Origin: Branchiostoma floridae
Lineage: Eukaryota; Chordata; Leptocardii; Amphioxiformes; Branchiostomatidae
Direction: 5' to 3'
NCBI RefSeq assembly: GCF_000003815.2
Contig: NC_049994.1
Span: 14,333,190 to 14,397,189, forward strand
Length of the DNA: 64,000 nt
Part shown: positions 58,501 to 64,000 of the stretch, piece by piece
How the letters are laid out: the number at the start of each line of letters is the position of its first letter
How positions within the stretch are numbered: the stretch's first letter is position 1
Notes under the pieces: model-generated
What the model saw: only the letters and a program-made list of their open reading frames with translations
Database searches by the model: none
What the model was told of the DNA's origin: nothing
Translations under genes and position numbers: made by a program

Positions 58501-61500
58501 ACCCAACTAAAAGAAATTAGGAGATAGTATGATGTGTGCCAAGAGACATATGATTTAGTAGTTCTGTATCTAACTCAGTATCCCACAAGTCTCAGATAGG
58601 GTCATGAGGGTCTAACTGTATATTTCTTCGGAGGTTGGAATGAAGATTTCATCTTCTCGTAGGGACCATATTAAACTGTTCTGTCTATACGTTCACGTCA
58701 ATAAGGTTCCTTTGGGTCATTCCAACATTTAAAGTGAATTATACATTTTAGCAGTTTAAAATTTCAGTTCTTGTCAAAATAAACTGTTTATTAAGTGCTG
58801 AATTACGGGTGTGTATATGGGTATGCATCTAAACTATCAAGTCTTATTCTGACAGAAAACTATATGTATCTTGAAGTCATTGTGTTAGTTTTTTGTTGTT
58901 GCAAAAGTCATGTCATTGCAACTTTTCACTTTGCATCATTATTACATTCCAGAATTTTTTCAACTGCAAACTTAAAACAGTCCCCCAAAATCCCCTTTCC
59001 CTTTCTCATACAAAATTAAGTCCCCATGAACAAAACTGTTACATGTAACTACTTATGTACTACACAATACCCACTTGCAACTGTGCAATTGGGTATTGTG
59101 AGCACTGGATTAAATGATGGTAAACAGTTTTCTGACTTGTATTGTAACAGCCAGCCTACATGTATTTTGTGAAATCTACTCATGAGCTCATCTCGTTCTG
59201 TCAGCCCGTGTCAGTGACTTACACTTGAACATGAACAGAGCGAGCCTGCGCTTTGTCACAGCAGTTCCTTTCCAGTCCTTCTTCGCACAAAGACATTGTG
59301 ACTGTTTTTGTGCGGAAAGAACCGGAGAAGAAAGGAAGTCTGTAGGGTCAGGATTAGGGTTACTTGCGGATCACTTGTGGTTTAAAGATGGGCAAATACA
59401 GCTTGTCGCACAATGGGGCTTAAGGGATAGCCAACTTGAAGTTGGGTGTAGTTTTTACATGGGCAAAAGGAGGCTGCAAAAGGGACTTTGTGGAACCTAC
59501 TTATACAAAGCCAGGAGAAGGTTGTAAAATGGAATTCAAAACTAGAATGCACTAAAAAAAAAGGTTGTGATAGGGGCTTTGTTGCAGAACGTACACGGCC
59601 AAAAAAAGGTTGTGAAAGGGGTTTTGTGGAAGCCGGATTGTACACAGTCAAAAGAGGGTTGTGAAAGGGGCTTTGGTGGCACCAGATTGTACATAACCAA
59701 AAGAAGGTTATGAAAGGGAGTTTGGTGACACCAGAATGTATGTAACCAAAGAAGGTTGCGAAAGGGAGTTTGGTGATACCAGATTTTACGTAGCCAGAAG
59801 AAGGTTGTGAAGGGAACTCTGCTGATTATACTTTTCTCTGTCCTTGCCAGATATTTGTAGCATTTTTATCTATCATACATTGTCATGTACAGTGTTAAAT
59901 CTGATGTCTATATTTCTGAGGAAACTTAAGTAACTAACTATTCCACAAATGTTCTTGTTTTCCCCAGGATTCCTTGAGAAAGAGATCCGGAAGGCAGGCA
60001 TTCCCATTGTGGACACGGGGGAGAACCCTGATGCACCCCCTCCCAGAGAGATGATCGACTTAGAGGTAAAAATATTTCAGATTAAGGACAAGTTGATTAG
60101 CCTTATTGTCCAGGGCGAGTGAAAGTGCTGATTGGGCAAGTGCATGACCTACCCCACTTGCCCAATCGGACAAGTAAGATTTTTCCATGGAGTGAGATTT
60201 TTATGTACTTGTTACTTTTTTACAGTCATGACTTCAAGCAATGGTCAACCTAGAAAAATAGAAGCAATGATAAGAATTCTATTAATGGAAGTGAAAGAGT
60301 AATTTAGGATCCATTGCGACCCGTGAAGGCATCTCCGATGTCCACGTTCAAGGTTCAAGGTTCAATTTAGGATGAATATCATTTTTTTCGTATTCCATGT
60401 TTATGCATATAAATATGCCTTGACTTTGTATTAATCAACATTTTGTGTAATAGCACTCTCTCTCTCTCTGTCAGTCAGTCTGCCAGTCAGACTATGGCAA
60501 ACTACGCAGTAGCACTATATGAACTCTATTTATATAGTCGTCCCTCGGATAGGACGTTAAATGGAGGTCCTGTGTATGGGGAGAGCCATACCCCATGCAC
60601 GTTAAAGAACCCCCACACGTGCGATGGTGCGGTGTGCGTTGGTGCAAAACCTTCTGTCGGAAGTTGGTGATTCACTTCAAATCACCCGGATGGAGGCCTG
60701 GCGACCTCTGTCTCGTATCAGCCACATGGTGATCTACATCATTCACCCGGACGGGTGTGTCACCCCGTAAGGGGCGGTATAACCCGTCGTTGTGCGAACA
60801 TGTGCGAACATGTATATAGGGCTCCCTTGGAAATCAGTTACTACGTTAAAGATCAATAAATAAATAAATAAATAAATATGTTTTTGTACCATGATATGTA
60901 ATGATATACGTTGCTAGATTTATGAGTACTGTATCTTTGTTGTATTCTATCTGACCCTCACCTCCCTCATGACCTCAATGAAAAGTGGCCTGCAGGCCGA
61001 TTTGAGCTTCTCATGAATAAAAAATGTTCAAAGAACCAAAGCAGCACTAAGTATGCCTTGTATTATTAAGTATTATCAATTTTGTTAGAATGTAGAAGAA
61101 TTCTAGTATGCTGATATATTGCTTTGTATCTCATGAGTCTTCATTATGAATTGGACTACTCTAGATCTTTCGTTATTGGCTCAGAGGATCAACCAATAAA
61201 AGCGTAGTGGTCATTTTTCAGATTTTACCAGAAAGGTTTTTTTATGTGATCCTTGGCATTGCATATTTATAGGGAATCAAGTGCTGGCATGACTTCATTT
61301 CAGTACAACCTCGGGAAACGTAGATTCATGTATTGTACATGTGTGTGGATAGAAATTTATTAAGTTATCTTCAGAAATAGGTATTGCCATCGTTTGTAAA
61401 TTTTCTGATTTGAAGCAGGGCCTTGGTTTTGAAGAAAGTGTTGTCCTATAAGTGAAAGTCTTGAAACATTTGGGCATCATTCGTAGCTTGGGAAAATGAC

Positions 61501-63742
61501 AGCTCAGAGACGACTCTTGAAACATTTGGGGTTATTTTATTTTTCTGCTGACCCCTTCACCATAAAATCATGACCCTGTGAATAGTCATAGATACAATGT
61601 TTCCATTGAGAAAATAAAATATTGCAAGAAGCTCCTTTCTTTTCCTCCAATGAAATCAAATTTAGTACATGAAAACAGGCTCGATTTTTGAAGTAACAGA
61701 AAGCCCTTTGAGTCTGTCCAGAGTCACAACAGATTGTGCAAAATTAATGTATATTTCTGGACCTCAATATTATTCAATTTAACAATTTATGTATCTTGAC
61801 ATGATTCTCTTGGGCCTTTCAGGTCCAAGTCTTTAGTTATTTAACTCTAGCGGACTGGGATATATTGTCTGGCATATGCAAGGGGCACAGTTCTATTGGG
61901 TTAAATTGATGATTTCTTTATGTGTATTAATGACATCATCAGCTATTTCTAAGGGACTTTTCATTATCACAAAAAGGTTGAGTTGTTTTGTATATTGCAA
62001 AAATATTCAGATCACTTTAAGCACAATGTTTGATTTGATATTCAAATTAATTTTCTACTCCTTGTCTTGAACCTATTTAATCCTTGCTTTGAACTTATTT
62101 TGAAGAGATAGTCAATGAAGATTAAATTAGCGACAGGGCTCGAAGTTAACTATGTCCCGATGTCCCGGGGCCACTAAAATTTAGGCCGGGACAACTGAAA
62201 AATCTTTTTGGGACACTTTTGGGACAATAGGAAAATAATCAACGAATCAACATCAGAATGTCCGATCTCCCCGCGCCCCGCGGTTGTCAGGCGTGCGTAC
62301 TCTGACTTACAGTTGTTGTAATACATAATTTCTGAATATAGGGTTGGGACAGTCCATCCTCACTTCGGGACAGTTGAAATTTATTTTTGGGACAATGCTG
62401 TGACAGTAGGGAAAAAAGTTAATTTTGAGGCCTGAGCGATATTATCATTTACTGATAAAGTAGCACTCAGTATCTTTCCTCCAAGCCAGCTAATGGCAAA
62501 TGGAATTTTCCACTAAGAAATGTATTTTCCCAAGGGCACCATAAACATGTTGCCATTAATGCAAAATTGCAACATGGGCCATATTGTAATATCAGGGCTA
62601 GAAATACTGGGTGCTTATGCACCTTTTTTTGCACACAAAATTGAAGCTGTGCACCAATTTTTTTTTCTGTTTGTACATCTACATGCATATGTTACTGTTA
62701 GATAAGGTACATAAACTTTGATAAAGTTGCTATTCTACACTGGTATACATCCGATTCTTGGCATTCCTGTCAGAAAAAAAAAACAAGTTTTTGTCCTCTT
62801 ACTTGTTGAATGTTTTGACGTTAGCTGCAGAATTTCATTTTCAAGTTCTGGAGAAAGGCTTGTATTTTTTGCTGGCATTCTATTCAATGTTGTGCACCCA
62901 AAAACAGTTTCTATACACCTAGATATTTAGGCCAGGTTCGAAAATTGAATTTCGATCCCTGCGATATTGATTTGGTTGGGTTCATCTCCAGATATTTTTG
63001 TCAGAATTACGGGATATCAAACTTCCCATCCATCAAATTTGACCGAGTTTCTGACAAGACCAATTTCAGAATACCACGTTTGAGACCAGGTGCATTTACT
63101 AGGGCATGATGTGAATATCATTAATAACAATTTCCACTTGACAGAAGAAAATATTTGACACAAATGATAACAAATAGCTTTTATTATTATGATACAGAAT
63201 GTTGGCCAATGGGATTTTTTTCCATTGCAAAATTGTCCACTTTTCTTGTACTTTTTTTTTACTTTTCCCAAAGGAAATGAATTTTTTTTGTTTTTGTCAT
63301 TTTATGATACTGTATGTCTCTACAGCATTACCATGCATCCTCGGTGTTGCTATATTGTCTGTTAGTCAACAGTAGAGAAGCAGTATGAGTAAAGTAGTGA
63401 AGTCTGTGCTACTGCGCCCGGATATAACCGAGATAGGACATTCCCCAGAAGTAACAGCTTTGCGCACATTTAGCTCGTGAAACCTGGAAGTTAGGGGCGT
63501 TGGCTTTGTTCAAGGTTTTCTTTCCGGAGGTCAGTGGTCATACACTTGCAATGAGAGCATTTATTGGGCTGAAACTTTGGCAGTTTATATCTTTTTCTGT
63601 GTTTGTTTTTCAGGCCACATTTGAAAAGCTGGAGAATGAGATGAAGGAGGTGAACACCAACCAGGAGGCCCTGAAGCGAAACTTCCTGGAGCTCACGGAG
63701 CTCAAACACATCCTGCGCAAGACTCAGAGCTTCTTCGAGGAG
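49392..63742 (+). CDS. ATP6V0A1: Gene-level view: V-ATPase Vo subunit a (join of four exons, continues past right edge)
   Basis: Joined coding exons are 49392-49508, 50906-50984, 59968-60065 and 63614-63742, giving residues 1-141 of a protein normally about 830-850 long. Subunit a carries the proton half-channels and the essential transmembrane Arg in its C-terminal membrane half, which lies outside the window; only the cytosolic N-terminal domain is seen. All junctions keep frame (phases 0, 1, 0, 0). The match to vertebrate a1-type sequence is close throughout, but a lancelet gene may be co-orthologous to several vertebrate paralogues, so the symbol is nominal. Confidence 0.93.
49556..49652. 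repeat. (TG/CG)n alternating purine-pyrimidine tract
   Basis: About 97 bp of TG with interspersed CG and TT steps starts 48 bp after the exon 1 donor. Alternating TG/CG tracts can adopt Z-DNA. Confidence 0.95.
50386..50582. mobile_element. MITE with TTCGCGG-type inverted repeats, TA target
   Basis: AATGTATTTAAGTTTGCGGG and TTTATTTTCGCGGT at left pair with ACCGCGAATATAAAACC, TTGCGAACATTT and TGCATT at right. TA precedes and follows the proposed ends, as for Tc1/mariner-type insertions. It is non-coding. Confidence 0.65.
50601..50636 (-). repeat. Retroposon-like fragment, uninterrupted relative of the 12.4-kb insertion site
   Basis: On the minus strand it reads GTGTGCTATGCTGAAGGGCG then GTTATACCAGCTAAA. 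This is the host sequence of the 12453-12601 MITE without the insertion. Confidence 0.6.
50906..50984 (+). CDS. ATP6V0A1: V-ATPase subunit a, second coding exon
   Basis: The 79-nt exon has acceptor tacattgttgcag, donor CTAC|GTAAGT, and phases 0 and 1. It encodes [18 protein letters not shown] and CDEMERKL, with R split into the next exon. [21 protein letters not shown] is the invariant block that starts the long coiled-coil arm of the subunit a N-terminal domain. Confidence 0.96.
51928..52240. repeat. Four-block diverged tandem array, ~100 bp spacing
   Basis: TTGGTTCA.A..AGGAAAAAC and ACCTTTACTTTA recur with CCATAGCAGGG..T. Later blocks share GCTTTAAGCATAAC and TGTG..CGATGTG.GGG. Open frames on the minus strand follow the repeat and are not gene-like. 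Confidence 0.7.
53183..53547. mobile_element. MITE (GTCACATTTC..AAACCGGGGCC ends) containing a nested element
   Basis: GTCACATTTCTAAACCGGGG at left is inverse to CCCTGGTTTGGAAATGTGAC at right. It is the same family as 7303-7488. The element is enlarged by a 169-bp insertion (53319-53487). Confidence 0.75.
53319..53487. mobile_element. Nested pogo-like MITE with TA target duplication
   Basis: The ends CAATAGAAGCCAGTTAATTG and TTAAGCGGCTTCTACTG (inverse: CAGTAGAAGCCGCTTAA) are inverted repeats. TA lies at 53317-53318 and 53488-53489. CAGTAGAA-type ends with TA duplication fit the pogo/Tigger branch of Tc1/mariner. No transposase is present. Confidence 0.75.
53558..54650. repeat. Seven-copy tandem array with 183-bp long and ~145-bp short units
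   Basis: AAGTTGTAATAACTACACAT starts copies near 53558 (variant), 53702, 53847, 54030, 54213, 54354 and 54503. All contain GGGCGTGTC(C/T)GTCCTCTTC and AATACATTT..CCTC. Long units end in GGGTCCCGGTTTGGAAATG, the right end of the neighbouring MITE. Short units end in ACAGTACAGGAGACAAGGGA. Two adjacent 183-bp units keep a frame of about 99 codons open on the minus strand. Confidence 0.9.
54783..55480. repeat. ~347-bp duplication with internal 39-bp subrepeats
   Basis: AGAGATGTTCC opens copies at 54783 and 55130. Each contains ATAATGGCATCTCTGGTACA, TTTTGTGTAGGAAATGGGTT, CCTGGGTACC and TCCGGATAGTAGTTTGCTCC. These are followed by 39-bp subrepeats (TTATTATA.ACTATATACAG, TTGCTTCT): four in copy 1, three in copy 2. 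A third, decayed copy head lies near 55845-55965. Confidence 0.9.
55540..55680 (+). mobile_element. tRNA-derived SINE-like repeat
   Basis: An A-box-like TGGCAGGGTGG (about 55544) and a B-box-like GGTTTGATTCC (55590-55600) are spaced as in Pol III promoters. CTTGTGTCCTTAGGAAGGGC and ATTTTACACGACTT follow. It matches the reverse-strand copy at 14721-14872. Confidence 0.65.
56560..57025. repeat. ~65-bp direct repeat bracketing a hAT-like element
   Basis: GACAATTGGCGTAAGCT, then CATTGGCGTTGTGTCAAGTA and CACA, occur at about 56571-56616 and 56978-57024. The element 56617-56959 sits between them. Confidence 0.8.
56617..56959. mobile_element. hAT-like MITE, CAGGGCTCGAA ends, GCAGGT subterminal repeats
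   Basis: The termini CAGGGCTCGAAATACC and AGTATTTTGAACCCTG are inverted. GCAGGT or ACCTGC occurs five times in the left subterminal region and three times in the right one. No target duplication is clear. It is non-coding. Confidence 0.7.
57311..57572. repeat. Two-copy tandem duplication, 128-bp period
   Basis: GCGGCGATTGCTCTGGGAAA (57311) and GCGGCAATTGCTCTGGAAAA (57439) start the copies. Both continue with TTCAGATGTTTTA.TTGACCC, CCCATCAACT and GGCTGAGCTATTTGGAAT. Confidence 0.9.
59457..59815. repeat. ~49-bp tandem array, about seven copies
   Basis: AAAAGAAGGTTATGAAAGGG, variants of it, and then TTTGGTG.CACCAGA.TGTA recur at about 59650, 59699, 59748 and 59796, with older decayed copies to the left. 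It ends 150 bp before exon 3. Confidence 0.88.
59968..60065 (+). CDS. ATP6V0A1: V-ATPase subunit a, third coding exon
   Basis: The 98-nt exon has acceptor cttgttttccccag, donor GAG|GTAAAA, and phases 1 and 0. It encodes [18 protein letters not shown] and [14 protein letters not shown] after the split Arg. EKEI.KA.IPI.DTGENP and MIDLE are family-specific blocks of subunit a. Confidence 0.96.
60111..60190. mobile_element. Possible end of a hAT-like element with GGGCAAGT repeats
   Basis: CAGGGCGAGTGAAAGTGC resembles the ends at 56617 and 62134. ATTGGGCAAGTG, its inverse CACTTGCCCAAT, and GGACAAGT follow. No opposite end was found. Confidence 0.35.
60520..60881 (+). mobile_element. Retroposon (SINE-like) with AAATA tail
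   Basis: The ~360-bp unit starts near ACTCTATTTATATAGTCG and contains CCCTCGGATAGGACGTTAAA, GCACGTTAAAGAACCCCCAC and GGGCGGTATAACCCG. It ends GGGCTCCCTTGGAAATCAG followed by a (AATA)n tail. The tail matches 41005-41075. No coding frame is present. The family is recognised as a common marine-invertebrate repeat type but not named. Confidence 0.7.
60945..61025 (+). mobile_element. LINE 3'-UTR tail
   Basis: CCTCAATGAAAAGTGGCCTG, then GCCGATTTGAGCTTCTCATG and AATAAAAAA, resembles the 3' end of lancelet CR1/L2-type LINEs. There is no coding part. The family assignment is from memory and untested. Confidence 0.55.
62134..62434. mobile_element. hAT-like MITE, CAGGGCTCGAA ends, GGGACA subterminal repeats
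   Basis: The termini CAGGGCTCGAAGTTAACT and AGTTAATTTTGAGGCCTG are inverted. GGGACA or TGTCCC occurs five times on the left and three on the right. AGCGA flanks both ends (62129-62133 and 62435-62439). It is non-coding. Confidence 0.75.
62593..62961. mobile_element. hAT-like MITE, CAGGGCTAGAA ends, TGCAC subterminal repeats
   Basis: CAGGGCTAGAAATA at left is inverse to AATTTCGATCCCTG at right. TGCAC occurs three times near the left end and once near the right end (TTGTGCACCC). No clean target duplication is seen. Confidence 0.65.
63614..63742 (+). CDS. ATP6V0A1: V-ATPase subunit a, fourth coding exon
   Basis: The 129-nt exon has acceptor tgtgtttgtttttcag, donor GAG|GTGTGT, and phase 0 at both sides. 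It encodes [38 protein letters not shown] and SFFEE. The [17 protein letters not shown] block is a hallmark of subunit a and is predicted coiled coil. The reading continues beyond the window. Confidence 0.96.
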
Positions 63743-64000
63743 GTGTGTGTTCATCTGAAGTGTCACGATTCTTGCAACATTGTAGCAGATTTTGTTGCCA
63801 TTTCGAAACTTACCCAACAATTTGGAATTTTGATATTGTTTGTACTAGCTTGGAATCCAGTCTTGTTAGCTTGAGTCCACTTCCAACAGTTGTTATCCTG
63901 AGTGTGCTAGTCAACTTTGGAAGCAGACTTAAAAGCTAACAAGACTGGATTCCAGGTTGCACTTGTTCATGTTTAGTAGGGTGGAAATAAAATGTGCCTG
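63743..64000 (+). other. ATP6V0A1: Start of V-ATPase gene intron 4
   Basis: Intronic sequence begins at the GTGTGT donor. It contains the hairpin element 63851-63954. The next exon lies outside. Confidence 0.85.
63851..63954. mobile_element. 104-bp foldback element
   Basis: TGGAATCCAGTCTTGTTAGC at left is perfectly inverse to GCTAACAAGACTGGATTCCA at right. Weaker pairing continues inward (GAGTC.ACTTCCAAC with GGAAGCAGACT). No target duplication was seen. Confidence 0.8.

Larger units (their letters stand above)
50985..59967 (+). other. ATP6V0A1: V-ATPase gene intron 2
   Basis: The 9-kb intron holds tandem arrays (51928-52240, 53558-54650, 54783-55480, 57311-57572, 59457-59815), a nested MITE (53183-53547), a SINE (55540-55680) and a hAT-like element (56617-56959). 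The tracts 50990-51900, 52250-53180, 55970-56560 and 57580-59450 show no supported feature. Confidence 0.9.
60066..63613 (+). other. ATP6V0A1: V-ATPase gene intron 3
   Basis: The intron contains a possible hAT-like end (60111-60190), a SINE/retroposon (60520-60881), a LINE tail (60945-61025) and two hAT-like elements (62134-62434, 62593-62961). The tracts 61030-62130 and 62965-63610 show nothing I can name. Confidence 0.9.

Overview
This is a 64 kb stretch of animal nuclear DNA, most likely from a lancelet (Branchiostoma, amphioxus). It has no operons, few and widely spaced short GC-richer exons with GT/AG splice sites, long AT-rich introns full of low-copy tandem arrays and miniature inverted-repeat transposons (MITEs), and retroposon tails. 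The species call is inference from this texture and from repeat types I recognise; no alignment was run. Two assembly gaps (N runs) lie at 30384-31258 and 33015-33265.

Two protein-coding genes are supported, arranged head to head. On the minus strand, a secreted or cell-surface immunoglobulin-superfamily gene starts at about 45.74 kb with a signal-peptide exon. It crosses an intron of about 30.5 kb, then encodes a V-like Ig domain split over two exons (15154-14979 and 14385-14238), an I-set/C2-like Ig domain in one exon (13667-13392), and a second V-like domain split over two exons (1247-1069 and 89-1). It runs off the left edge. All splice phases agree: phase 1 between domains, phase 0 inside the V domains. 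Two extra Ser/Thr/Pro-rich candidate exons (about 11.3 and 10.3 kb) also fit phase 1-1 but are weak.

On the plus strand, starting at 49392, is the gene for the 116-kDa subunit a of the V-ATPase Vo sector (ATP6V0A1-like). Four exons give the first 141 residues, and the rest lies beyond the right edge. The first coding exon has a splice acceptor before the ATG, so at least one untranslated exon lies upstream. The 3.6 kb between the two start codons should hold both promoters.

Most of the remaining DNA is intronic and repeat-rich. It holds about a dozen tandem arrays (40-350 bp units), three or more LINE 3' remnants, tRNA-like SINEs, and many MITEs. Several MITEs have clean target-site duplications: 9 bp at 12.45 kb, 8 bp at 18.6 kb, TAA at 15.3 kb, and TA at 53.3 kb nested inside another element. 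Points most worth a second look: a six-fold 40-bp array in which every unit carries a copy of the exon end plus a consensus 5' splice site; V-like Ig domains whose two disulfide cysteines are replaced by Trp and Leu in both copies; and three MITEs that share a CAGGGCTCGAA-type end but carry different subterminal hexamer repeats.

No tRNA, rRNA, CRISPR array or prokaryotic feature was seen. Most long open frames in the window are chance or repeat-derived.
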